This document shows positions 1 to 8,439 of a stretch of 64,000 bases of DNA, in pieces. The translations under genes and the position numbers were made by a program. This stretch comes from an uncultured Verrucomicrobiales bacterium. Lineage in GTDB: Bacteria; Verrucomicrobiota; Verrucomicrobiia; Verrucomicrobiales; Akkermansiaceae. The notes below the pieces were generated by a model that saw only the letters and a program-made list of their open reading frames with translations, did no database searches and was not told where the DNA came from. Location: the NCBI GenBank assembly GCA_937944055.1, contig CALDZJ010000078.1, positions 1 through 64,000 of the forward strand, in the 5' to 3' direction. The number at the start of each line of letters is the position of its first letter. Position 1 is the first letter of the stretch.

Positions 1-150
1 GTCCTCCAAGGAGGTAAATTTGCCGACTTCATCGATGCCCATACCGAACTCTTCGACTACATCGAGAGCTACTACAATCATCACCGGAAACACTCCTCAA
101 TTGGCTATAAAACTCCGGTCCAATTCGAAAACCTCTACTACAAAAACTAA
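1..150 (+). CDS. IS3-family transposase (OrfB), C-terminal fragment
   Basis: The reading frame is open from base 1 and ends at TAA at 148-150, giving 49 residues. It contains FDYIESYYNHHRKHSSIGYKTP, the classic C-terminal end of the rve integrase domain of IS3-family OrfB proteins (the YYN.xR.HSxLGYxTP pattern). The catalytic DDE residues lie upstream of the window, so activity cannot be judged. The gene is cut by the window edge, not necessarily broken. It carries no cargo on this side. Confidence 0.9.
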   Translation, partial: VLQGGKFADFIDAHTELFDYIESYYNHHRKHSSIGYKTPVQFENLYYKN

Positions 151-183
151 CCAACAAGTGGTCCAGAAAATCCTTGCACCTCA
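1..183 (+). mobile_element. Right end of an IS3-family insertion sequence
   Basis: The transposase tail is followed within 35 bases by AAGTGGTCCAGAAAATCC and then TTGCACCTCA, which I read as the right terminal inverted repeat; read inward from the other strand it begins TGAGGTGCAAGG, plausible for an IS3-family end. The exact boundary at 183 and the target duplication cannot be verified because the left end is outside the window. Confidence 0.55.
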
Positions 184-853
<670 letters not shown>

Positions 854-890
854 AAAAAACAGCCCGCCAAGAAAAGGCCCTGCCACCTGC

Positions 891-923
891 ACCACCATCG
901 ACTCAAAGATGGTGGTTTTTTTT
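891..923 (+). terminator. Intrinsic terminator of glnB
   Basis: Nine-base perfect stem ACCACCATC / GATGGTGGT with an 8-base loop, followed directly by a run of T. It lies 37 bases after the glnB stop. Confidence 0.9.
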
Positions 924-963
924 GCTCTGATGACCTGCTCTGATGATCTCTAGTCTTGGGGCA

Positions 964-997
964 GAAAAAGAGCGGTAAGGTCACCCCTACCGCTCTT
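964..997 (-). terminator. Intrinsic terminator of the sigma factor gene
   Basis: Ten-base stem AAGAGCGGTA / TACCGCTCTT. On the minus strand the stem is followed by TTTTTC, as expected for the gene ending at 1040. Confidence 0.85.
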
Positions 998-1039
998 CAC
1001 ACCTACGATCCCAATCGCAATGGATTGTGTTATCTAACC

Positions 1040-1975
1040 TTAGGATGCCTTTCTCGAGAGAAAGTCCTCCGCTGGCTCCTCCCTTTTTCGCAAAGTTTTA
1101 CGCATCTTATCAAGCGCAATGTTCTGTAATTGACGAATTCTTTCGCGCGTCACGCCAAATTCCACCCCGACTTCCTCTAAAGTCATTGGCGTTTTCCCAT
1201 CGAGACCGAAACGGTCCCCGATGATTTTGGCCTCTCTCTCGTCCAAAATTTCCATAAGATCGTCTAACTGATGGTACATATTCTTCTCTGAAAGCGCATC
1301 AAAGGGGTTGACGGCATGCTCGTCACCAATGATTTCAGAGAAATCTGAGCTATCCTCATCACCAATCGGAGCATCCAGTGAAGTCGGACGGAGCGAGGCC
1401 CGCTTCAGGAGCCTTAACTTCCGAACCGGAATCCCAGTTTCTTCCGCAATTTCCTCACTGGTCGGTTCACGACCGTATGATTCGGCCAAAATACTCGTGA
1501 TTCGCCGTAACTTCGCGATCTTATCTACCATGTGAACCGGGAGGCGAATCGTCTTACTTTGGTTAGCGAGAGCGCGCTTGATCGATTGCTTAATCCACCA
1601 GGAACCGTAAGTAGAAAGCTTACCGCCCTTGCTTGGGTCAAAGCGTTCTACCGCCTTCATCAGGCCGATATTTCCCTCAGACACTAAATCTGCTAACGGG
1701 AGTCCGTAGTGGGCGTAGTCTTGTGCAATTTTCACCACGAGGCGGAGATTGGCCTTAATCATGGTCATTCGTGCTTCCTTATCACCGCTCTGGATTTTTT
1801 GAGCTAGATCGGTCTCTTCCTCTGGAGTGAGGAGCGGGCAGTCACTAATTTCCCGCATGTAAAGTTGTAAACTATGATTCGCATCATAACGCGACACGGT
1901 AGGATTAGGGGGTGTGGGAGCAGTGTTCATGGTGTGTTTCTGGGGTTCAGAGTTCTTCAAAAGCGCTTTGTGCAT
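1040..1975 (-). CDS. RNA polymerase sigma-70 family factor (RpoD/SigA-like, no region 1.1)
   Basis: A 311-residue sigma-70 factor. It carries region 1.2 (about 30-62), region 2 including NLRLVVKIAQDYAHYGLPLADLVSEGNIGLMKAVERFD and the -10 recognition helix GSWWIKQSIKRALANQSKTIRL, region 3, and region 4.2 with the helix-turn-helix TLEEVGVEFGVTRERIRQLQ near the C-terminus. It lacks the long acidic region 1.1 of E. coli RpoD, so it resembles the short primary or RpoS-type factors. The ORF start is at 1975; a second ATG at 1930 (MNTAPTPP) is equally plausible because neither has a Shine-Dalgarno sequence. It is a single-gene unit with its own terminator. Whether it is the housekeeping or a stationary-phase factor cannot be decided from sequence alone. 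Confidence 0.93.
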   Translation of the reverse strand: MHKALLKNSEPQKHTMNTAPTPPNPTVSRYDANHSLQLYMREISDCPLLTPEEETDLAQKIQSGDKEARMTMIKANLRLVVKIAQDYAHYGLPLADLVSEGNIGLMKAVERFDPSKGGKLSTYGSWWIKQSIKRALANQSKTIRLPVHMVDKIAKLRRITSILAESYGREPTSEEIAEETGIPVRKLRLLKRASLRPTSLDAPIGDEDSSDFSEIIGDEHAVNPFDALSEKNMYHQLDDLMEILDEREAKIIGDRFGLDGKTPMTLEEVGVEFGVTRERIRQLQNIALDKMRKTLRKREEPAEDFLSRKAS

Positions 1976-2561
1976 TCAACGTAATCACAATGTATGCGCG
2001 ATTGACTACCAATCAGACGGTCGAGCCTCTCAAAAAATTCCCCTAATTCGAAAAAAAAATCCCTTTTTAAAGTCTTCAAAGCCTTAAGCCTTGGTCGAAA
2101 AACCCTTAGAGCGGAAAAAAAATGGGAATTCAGACCGTCCTGTGCGAATTTAAGCTCCTTTGTGCCTTTCTAAAGTCCCCGATTCCTCCCTCACTTCCCT
2201 CTCAAGCCTGCCTCTGAGAAAGTGAAACAAAGCATCGAGGAAACGGCAAGTTCACCTCGAGCATCATCAAGCATCGTCGAGCAGACGCTTCCGGGGCACG
2301 GGGCTTCATTTCAACGAGCTCGGTTCAAGGATCTCTGGCCCGGATCTTTGAGACACTCGCCCGATTACCCTCGCTCCTTCGGGGGAAAATTCTCTCGCTG
2401 GGGTGCTTCCGCCTCAGGAGGCTTGCCTATCTCTATGCTTCGCGACAGCTCGTGGATGCGCGTCTGGTCATCCCGCTAATGAAATTTCCCTCCTTTACTG
2501 AGCCCATAGACTCATAAGGAACATGAACCCCTGAGTAACTGACGGCCCTGCCGGGCGCAGC
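1976..2561. other. 586-bp intergenic region upstream of the sigma factor gene
   Basis: No convincing gene. It contains several A/T runs just upstream of the sigma factor start and a stop-free plus-strand frame from about 2218 to 2514 with no good start codon. A second overlapping frame (2222-2479 in the track, GTG start) is also unconvincing. It most likely holds the sigma factor promoter and leader. Confidence 0.4.
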
Positions 2562-2599
2562 AAAAAAACGACCGATCCCCGGAGAGGAATCGGTCGTTT
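2562..2599 (-). terminator. Intrinsic terminator of rpoA-rplQ
   Basis: Stem AAACGACCGAT / ATCGGTCGTTT (11 bases) with loop CCCCGGAGAGGA. On the minus strand it runs into seven T residues. It lies 30 bases beyond the rplQ stop. Confidence 0.92.
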
Positions 2600-2628
2600 G
2601 ATAGTTCTTTTTCTAGAGAGCCCGCAGA

Positions 2629-3042
2629 TTATTCCGCAGTCTCTTCAGCAGTATCCTCGATGTCCGCGTCACTGACGAGGTTCTCAAGGTCAACCCACTC
2701 GATGTATGCCATCGGTGCGGCATCACTCGTCCGTGGTCCAAGCTTCGTGATCCGGCAGTAGCCACCTGGGCGATCAGCAACCTCAGGAGCGACAATGTCA
2801 AAGAGACGTTTCACGCTGGAAGCTTGGCGTAAGAAGCGGAAGGCCATACGGCGAGCATGCACTCCGTCTTCTTTTTTGGTTAAGGTGATCAGCTTCTCTA
2901 CGATGGGGCGGAGAGCCTTGGCCTTAGCTACGGTGGTGCGGATGCGACCATGCTCGATCAGAGCACAGGCCTGGTTCGCAAGCAGAGAACGGCGGTGGCC
3001 GTCTTTGCGCTGGAGTCTAACTGTTTTACGACGATGTCTCAT
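2629..3042 (-). CDS. rplQ: 50S ribosomal protein L17
   Basis: 137 residues, beginning MRHRRKTVRLQRKDGHRRSLLANQACALIEHGRIRTTVAKAKALRPIVEKLI, the diagnostic L17 N-terminus, followed by the C-terminal GGYCRITKLGPRTSDAAPMAYIEWV. It ends in an acidic tail (DADIEDTAEETAE) common in this group. L17 lies near the exit tunnel of the large subunit. It starts 42 bases after rpoA and ends just before a strong terminator, so rpoA-rplQ close the transcription unit as in most bacteria. Confidence 0.98.
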   Translation of the reverse strand: MRHRRKTVRLQRKDGHRRSLLANQACALIEHGRIRTTVAKAKALRPIVEKLITLTKKEDGVHARRMAFRFLRQASSVKRLFDIVAPEVADRPGGYCRITKLGPRTSDAAPMAYIEWVDLENLVSDADIEDTAEETAE

Positions 3043-3084
3043 CAGATTATTTCTTTCTTAAAGTGTAGGTTTATGAGCGACCTT

Positions 3085-4203
3085 TTATTGGTCGAGGTTT
3101 TGAGCGATGAGATCAGCAAGACCGACGGGTGCTTCCTCTTCCACTCCGAGACGTGGAGCAGCCGGAGCACCGAGAGCAGGTCCCGTGAGCAATGATGGGT
3201 CAAGATTCATACCAAGGCCCAGACCAAGCTCCTGAAGCTTGTCCTTAATCTCGTTCAGAGACTTCTTACCAAAGTTACGATACTTGAGCATCTCAGCCTC
3301 CGTTTTAAGGGCAAGTTGGCCGACGGAAGTGATATTGGCGTTGTTCAGGCAGTTTGCGGCACGCACGGAAAGCTCAATCTCGTTAACACTCATGTTAAGG
3401 AGTTTCTTAAGGGCGGCATTTTCCTCGGACTGCTCGGCAGGAGCTTCCTCGAAGCCGACGGCATCATCGTCATAGTTGACGAAGACATCAAGGTGGTGAC
3501 GAAGAATCGCGGAGGCTTGTAGAAGCGCATCGTGCGGCTCGATCCGGCCATCAGTCCAGATATCGAGGATGACCTTATCGAAGTCCGTCATTTGACCGAC
3601 CCGAGTGGCACCTACCGAATACTTCACGCGGGAAACTGGTGAGAAAATGGAGTCAATCGCGATGACGCCGATCGGTGCGCCCTCGCGCTTATTCTCATCA
3701 CCCGTCTTGAAGCCACGGCCCACTTGGACCTCAATCTCGGCATCAAATTTCACCTTCTTATCGAGGGTGCAGATGACCTGGTCTTTATTGACAACCTCGT
3801 AGATATTGTCGTCTTGAATATCACCAGCGGTCACCACGCCAGACTTCTCAACCTTGAGGCTGAGAACGCGGGGCTCCTTCGCATGCGCGATAAATTTGAC
3901 CTTCTTCAAGTTGAGGACAATGTCGGTGACATCCTCGATGACTCCGGGGAGAGTCGCAAATTCGTGTTGAACGCCAGCAATGCGCACCGAGGTGATGGCA
4001 GCGCCTTCCAAGGAGGAGAGGAGCACGCGGCGCAATGAGTTCCCGATGGTGTGACCGAATCCCTGCTCGAATGGCTCGGCAGTGAATTGGGCATAAGTAT
4101 CGGTGGCGGTATCCTCATCTTTAATGAGGCGGCTGGGGAGCTCGAAGCGGTTCAGTTTTACTGGGCCTTCTTTCTCTTCAACTTCGGTAGTTTCTTCTGA
4201 CAT
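3085..4203 (-). CDS. rpoA: DNA-directed RNA polymerase subunit alpha
   Basis: 372 residues. The N-terminal assembly domain (about 15-245) contains FEQGFGHTIGNSLRRVLLSSLEGAAI and IWTDGRIEPHDALLQASAILRHHLDVF. The C-terminal domain (about 275-335) has the helix-hairpin-helix region LSVRAANCLNNANITSVGQLALKTEAEMLKYRNFGKKSLNEI, which binds UP elements and activators. A 30-residue tail rich in Ala, Pro and Glu follows. The gene opens a transcription unit here: the next gene upstream is divergent, so rpsM, rpsK and rpsD, which normally precede rpoA, are not adjacent. Confidence 0.98.
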   Translation of the reverse strand: MSEETTEVEEKEGPVKLNRFELPSRLIKDEDTATDTYAQFTAEPFEQGFGHTIGNSLRRVLLSSLEGAAITSVRIAGVQHEFATLPGVIEDVTDIVLNLKKVKFIAHAKEPRVLSLKVEKSGVVTAGDIQDDNIYEVVNKDQVICTLDKKVKFDAEIEVQVGRGFKTGDENKREGAPIGVIAIDSIFSPVSRVKYSVGATRVGQMTDFDKVILDIWTDGRIEPHDALLQASAILRHHLDVFVNYDDDAVGFEEAPAEQSEENAALKKLLNMSVNEIELSVRAANCLNNANITSVGQLALKTEAEMLKYRNFGKKSLNEIKDKLQELGLGLGMNLDPSLLTGPALGAPAAPRLGVEEEAPVGLADLIAQNLDQ

Positions 4204-4431
4204 GGTATTGGATCGTTGCCGGGTTTCCCTCTTGCGAGCAAGTTACCCATTCGGGGAACTACAGAGGACCTACGGCGATTTCAAAAAGCTCGCTGGGGGC
4301 GGAAAGAACCAGCTTCAAAGGGTCGATGCAATCCTTTTCTCTTTCGAAATCCGAAAGATTTTTGCCCTGCGCTTCGATTTCCGGGTGTAATTGTCAAAAG
4401 CTGGACTATCTATGCGCAGAGATGAGCTATT

Positions 4432-4692
4432 ATGAAGTCCCGTAAGAATTTGACCCGCTTCACTTACGAAACCGCCGCATTTGAGGGCTGGCGCCTCTGC
4501 GTAAGTCGCTCAGGTACGACATTTACTAAGTATTTCTCTGACAAAAAACACGGCAGTGAGAAAAAAGCTCTCAAAGCTGCTGAGGAGACAAAGATGAGGC
4601 TACTCAAAATCGTGGATCACTCCCGCCGCGTGAATGGCAAGCTGAGCAAAACGACCATCGAGAAGATCCATAAACTTCTGGAAGCCTCCTGA
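4432..4692 (+). CDS. Small AP2-like domain protein of unknown role
   Basis: 86 residues, basic. The segment GWRLCVSRSGTTFTKYFSDKKHGSEKKALKAAEETKMRLL resembles the three-strand-plus-helix AP2/integrase-arm DNA-binding fold, with the typical pattern of a YF strand, a GS turn and then a helix of the type xxAlxxAxxxR. The match is by pattern only. It starts 228 bases from the divergent rpoA start and ends 12 bases before the photolyase, so the two are probably cotranscribed. A DNA-binding or regulatory role is inference. Confidence 0.7.
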   Translation: MKSRKNLTRFTYETAAFEGWRLCVSRSGTTFTKYFSDKKHGSEKKALKAAEETKMRLLKIVDHSRRVNGKLSKTTIEKIHKLLEAS

Positions 4693-4704
4693 CCTCAGCA
4701 CTTT

Positions 4705-6102
4705 ATGCCCGATCGAGCCTCCCCCAATTCTTTTTCTCGCGCCATTCATTGGTTCCGCCGTGACCTCCGCCTCACCGATAATACTTCGCTGCGAGAGGCA
4801 CAAGCTCGCGCTGATGAGGTGATTCCTCTCTACATTCTGAGTGACTGGACTCAGGACCATCTTTGGACGGGCGAAAAGCGACAAAAGTTCCTCTGCGAAT
4901 GCTTGTCCTCGCTTTCGGCAAATTTCGCCCACCTCGGCGCTGCTCTCATTATCCGACAAGGTGAGGCGGTCAGCGAGCTGCTCAAGCTCGTGGAAGAATC
5001 CGGAGCCGAGGCCATTTTCCTGAATGAAGATGTCGATCCCTTTGGTCAGGCGATCGAGGCTAAGCTGAAGCAAAAATCCCCGGTCCCCGTTTTCAGCCAT
5101 CAAGATGCCGCCCTGCACGGCGTCAGCGAGGTTCTCAAGGGCGATGGCACGCCCTACCGCGTTTACACCCCATTTTCGAAGCGCTGGCTACCTCTTAAGA
5201 AAGCGAAGGCGGAGGGCAGTCCAAAATCGTTCAAATCCCCCACAAACATCCCCTCGCTCCCATTGCCGAGCCTTGCCACTTGGGGCTTGGAATCGAGCTC
5301 TTGCGAGACTCTACCAGGCGGAGAAAAGGCAGCCCGTGCTCGCTTGAAAGAAGCCTTATCGAACAGAATTTCTGATTACGACGGGACTCGGGACATCCCT
5401 TCCCTTCCCGGAACGAGCCGCCTTTCCCAAGATCTCCGCTGGGGGACTCTCTCCGTGCGAGAACTCTACCAAAAGGCCCAACACTGTGGTTCTGAGCAAT
5501 ACCTCAAGGAACTAGCGTGGCGGGAATTTTATTTTCAAATTCTCCACCATTTCCCAGACGTCTTAGAGCTGGAGTTCAATGCTGATTGGCGGGGGCTCCC
5601 TTGGGATGAGCCTGCCGAGCAGTTCGAGGCTTGGAAAAGTGGGCAGACCGGCTTTCCCATCATCGACGCTGGGATCCGGGAACTTTTACAGAGCGGATTC
5701 ATGCACAATCGCGTCCGCATGATCGTGGCAATGTTTCTCACGAAAGACCTGCATCTCGACTGGCGGCTTGGTGAGCAATTTTTTGCCCAACACTTGCTCG
5801 ATGGTGAGATTGCCTCGAACAATGGCGGCTGGCAATGGAGTGCCGGAACTGGAGCAGATGCCGCCCCGTATTTCCGGATTCAAAACCCCTGGGCTCAGAC
5901 AAAGCGCTTCGATCCACAGGGCATTTACATCAAGCGCTGGGTCCCGGAGCTCGCGGAGATTGACCCTAAGCTTTTTCTCGCTCCACCTCCTGAGGGGCAA
6001 GCGCTTGCCAAAGGCTACCCCTCGCCCATCGTGGACCACGGTGACGAGCGAAAGCGAACGCTCGCGATCTTCAAAAAACACCGCGAGAACAAAGGCGCTT
6101 AA
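4705..6102 (+). CDS. phrB: Deoxyribodipyrimidine photolyase (class I, cryptochrome/photolyase family)
   Basis: 465 residues, the usual length. Repairs cyclobutane pyrimidine dimers with blue light using FADH-. The N-terminal antenna Rossmann domain begins IHWFRRDLRLTDNTSLREA. The C-terminal FAD-binding domain contains LKELAWREFYFQILHHFP, TGFPIIDAGIRELLQSGFMHNRVRMIVAMFLTKDLHLDWRLGEQFF and DGEIASNNGGWQWSAGTGADAAPYFRIQNPW, all hallmark class I motifs. The conserved Asn of the NNGGWQW motif favours a CPD photolyase over a cryptochrome. It follows the small AP2-like gene by 12 bases. Confidence 0.95.
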   Translation: MPDRASPNSFSRAIHWFRRDLRLTDNTSLREAQARADEVIPLYILSDWTQDHLWTGEKRQKFLCECLSSLSANFAHLGAALIIRQGEAVSELLKLVEESGAEAIFLNEDVDPFGQAIEAKLKQKSPVPVFSHQDAALHGVSEVLKGDGTPYRVYTPFSKRWLPLKKAKAEGSPKSFKSPTNIPSLPLPSLATWGLESSSCETLPGGEKAARARLKEALSNRISDYDGTRDIPSLPGTSRLSQDLRWGTLSVRELYQKAQHCGSEQYLKELAWREFYFQILHHFPDVLELEFNADWRGLPWDEPAEQFEAWKSGQTGFPIIDAGIRELLQSGFMHNRVRMIVAMFLTKDLHLDWRLGEQFFAQHLLDGEIASNNGGWQWSAGTGADAAPYFRIQNPWAQTKRFDPQGIYIKRWVPELAEIDPKLFLAPPPEGQALAKGYPSPIVDHGDERKRTLAIFKKHRENKGA

Positions 6103-6177
6103 AGGAAGCTCCCCACTCCCGTTCTTGCCCGCCGCCCCCCTCGCCTGCGCTCTCTCTTCCGCCCCCTCTTTCGCTCT

Positions 6178-7173
6178 TTAAGGCTTTAGAGCGGTGAAGA
6201 CTTCCGCCAGCTCCTTTGCTGGGATCGCAAAGACCTCCACTCGATTCACCGCTGCGATGTTCATTCCTAAAAAGTGCCCATCTAGAGTGAAGAGAGGCCC
6301 CCCCATCATCCTCCGTGTCAGTGTCGTCTCGTGCTGGATGACCATTGGAAAACCACTCCTCCGCGCTGACTGCTGCGCGAGCCCTCCACTGAGCTGGTCA
6401 TTACGGTCCATCTCCTTCGGATAAAGCTTATGGCGCGCCACGAGCGTGATGGCCAAGTCGATCACTTCAGCCTCTCGCTTTACCTTCAGCTGAATGACCT
6501 CACCGACTCCTTTTCCGCTGAGGTATTTGATAAATTCCTCACGGTTTTCGATCTCAGCTCCATCGATCTCTCGCAAGACATCTCCTTCTTTCAGCCCGGC
6601 CTTTTCCGCCCCTGAGCCCTCTGAGACAGCACTCGCCACCAGTCCTTCTTCACTCACCTTTAAGGCCACGCCAAGCACCGCCGGACTCCCTCCGGGGATT
6701 TCCCGCTTATTCGCGCTGATCATCCCGACTCTCGGGCGGCGGAACCTCCTCTCGGCCGCCCCGTTCGAGACGATCCAAGTCCCATGGGCCAGATCCTCTG
6801 TGAAATCCATCGTCACTGGCCGCAGGTTCTCAGCCTCGATCTTCACCAAGACCAGATCCCACTGATCATTACGGGAAAGCAGCTTGGGTGAGCGGTATTT
6901 TTTAGCTCCCACTCGGACATAAAAATCCGCCACTTCATCGAGTTCACTCGCTTTGGTTAAAATGAGGCCATCTTCGCTCACGATCGTCCCAAAGAGAAAG
7001 GAACGTGATTCCTGGCTGTTGAAAAAAACGGCGCTACTTTCCTGCAATGAGACCTGCACCGGAGCGAGGGCTTTTTGAATCAAGGCCCCATTCTTACGGA
7101 GTTCTGATGGGAGTAAATTCGCGCTCAGCGGGAGAGCCAGAACGAAGCTTAAAATCAGGTAAATTCTCTTCAT
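6178..7173 (-). CDS. Inactive HtrA-like protein: degenerate trypsin fold with inserted PDZ domain
   Basis: 331 residues from the ATG at 7173. The track start at 7227 is rejected because the ATG forms an ATGA overlap with the gene upstream and gives a clean signal peptide (MKRIYLILSFVLALPLSA). The trypsin core is recognisable: FGTIVSEDGLILTKASE aligns with the GsGxxISxxGxxLTxxHV strand, but the catalytic His is Ser76; Asp106 is kept (NDQWDLVLV). A PDZ domain sits at about 165-245. The last protease strands come after it: MMGGPLFTLDGHFLGMN aligns with GDSGGPLF, but the catalytic Ser is Met290. So two of three catalytic residues are lost. Likely an exported, non-catalytic partner or substrate-binding subunit of the upstream protease. 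Confidence 0.85.
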   Translation of the reverse strand: MKRIYLILSFVLALPLSANLLPSELRKNGALIQKALAPVQVSLQESSAVFFNSQESRSFLFGTIVSEDGLILTKASELDEVADFYVRVGAKKYRSPKLLSRNDQWDLVLVKIEAENLRPVTMDFTEDLAHGTWIVSNGAAERRFRRPRVGMISANKREIPGGSPAVLGVALKVSEEGLVASAVSEGSGAEKAGLKEGDVLREIDGAEIENREEFIKYLSGKGVGEVIQLKVKREAEVIDLAITLVARHKLYPKEMDRNDQLSGGLAQQSARRSGFPMVIQHETTLTRRMMGGPLFTLDGHFLGMNIAAVNRVEVFAIPAKELAEVFTALKP

Positions 7174-8147
7174 GGTCGTGCTCCTAGCTCTAGGGTTTTT
7201 TCCTGGGTTTCCTCGCCACTGATCCACTTAAGCGTCAGCTCCTCTCCGCTTCCCAGCTCCGCCAAACGAGCCGTCAACTTCTCCTCACTGGCCACCTCTC
7301 CATCGATCTCAATGATCCGGTCTCCCACTTTTAGTCCTGCTTTTTCAGCCACGCCCTCGGCAAAGAGTTCCTGCACCTCCAGCCCCCCGTCCGCCGAATC
7401 CCTCGCTACTAATCCTAAGAAACCCGTGCCGGGCTCCACTTTTTGAGCAAAGCCCCCTTCCCCAATAAAATCACCTTTTTTGAGCTCCTCCCAATGAGCC
7501 TGAAACTCGCGAATCGGTACGTGCAAGCTTTGCTCACGAGAGGTCCCCACGCGACTGTGAATCCCCACTAATTCCCCCTCCATATTAAAGAGCGGCCCCC
7601 CAGAATCTCCGCCGATGAGCATGCAATCGGACTGGATGGTCGAGTTCTCCTGCTTCACAAGGCGGCCTACTCGCACATTCACCCCCCTTTTCTTATCAAA
7701 GCCTCCCGAGTGACCGAGCGAAAAAACCCAGTCCCCCAAGATCGTAGAATCCTCCAAGTCGACTTCCACATAAGGAAAAGGCCCGTCATCGATGATTTGT
7801 AACATTGCCGAATCTGTCTCCGAATTCAGCCCGAGCGAGCGCCCCCTCAGCTCACGGCCATCCTCCATAATGACTTTGACTTCCTCATCAACCTTCGCGG
7901 TAACATGAGCCGCAGTGAGCACTAAACCTTCCTCACTAATGATGACCGCACTCCCAGAGCCCTCACCCATTTGCAGACAGACCGTGGCCGCACGGGCCCG
8001 CTCTAAATGGGATTGCAGAGCGCCCTGAATCGCACGCAAATCTTCCAGATTCCGGGGGATTTTTTGCTCATTCAGCGAGAGCCGCTCAGCCCCCATCGAA
8101 GGAGGAAACAGCAATAAGCCTAGCATCCACAAGCCTCTCAATTTCAT
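7170..8147 (-). CDS. Periplasmic trypsin-like serine protease with C-terminal PDZ (HtrA/DegP type)
   Basis: 325 residues from ATG 8147, chosen because it starts a signal peptide (MKLRGLWMLGLLLFPPSMGA); the track start at 8219 adds an implausible tail, and ATG 8153 is also possible. The catalytic triad is complete: His81 (LVLTAAHV), Asp112 (ETDSAMLQI) and Ser182 (GGDSGGPLF). One PDZ domain follows (about 225-320; GLVARDSADGG...VAEKAGLKVGDRIIEIDG). HtrA-type proteases degrade or refold damaged envelope proteins. It overlaps the inactive paralogue by ATGA, which predicts coupled translation at a fixed ratio. Confidence 0.9.
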   Translation of the reverse strand: MKLRGLWMLGLLLFPPSMGAERLSLNEQKIPRNLEDLRAIQGALQSHLERARAATVCLQMGEGSGSAVIISEEGLVLTAAHVTAKVDEEVKVIMEDGRELRGRSLGLNSETDSAMLQIIDDGPFPYVEVDLEDSTILGDWVFSLGHSGGFDKKRGVNVRVGRLVKQENSTIQSDCMLIGGDSGGPLFNMEGELVGIHSRVGTSREQSLHVPIREFQAHWEELKKGDFIGEGGFAQKVEPGTGFLGLVARDSADGGLEVQELFAEGVAEKAGLKVGDRIIEIDGEVASEEKLTARLAELGSGEELTLKWISGEETQEKTLELGARP

Positions 8148-8275
8148 GATCATAAAATAAGGCGAATCGTCCGTCATGGCAACGGACAAAGGTGTAAATG
8201 AAGCGCAAACGAGGCGCAAATGACGAGGTGAGGGGGAAGCTTCGCTAAAAAATCACGCAGCCAGAAGGAGAATCA

Positions 8276-8341
8276 AAAAGGAAAGGCCCGGCTAACGCTC
8301 ACAGGAACCCCCGAACCTGTATAGGATGAACAGCCAGCCGG
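8276..8341 (-). terminator. Probable terminator with nested hairpin downstream of the 8440 gene
   Basis: Outer stem CCGGCT (8288-8293) / AGCCGG (8336-8341) encloses an inner stem ACAGG / CCTGT. On the minus strand the outer stem is followed by GCCTTTCCTTTTT. It lies about 100 bases after the stop of the gene ending at 8440 and upstream of the protease pair, so it probably separates the two units. The interrupted T tract keeps confidence modest. Confidence 0.45.
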
Positions 8342-8439
8342 ACCTAAAACAAAAATATTAAAATTCGATACCGCTAGATGGCCCAATCAGAGGATTCTTA
8401 CAAGAACAAATCCCCTCGTTCACAAAAAGTCTAAGTGAT

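Noticed and set aside
2222-2479. 85-residue plus-strand ORF
   Set aside because: GTG start, biased composition, no recognisable fold, lies in a probable promoter/leader region.
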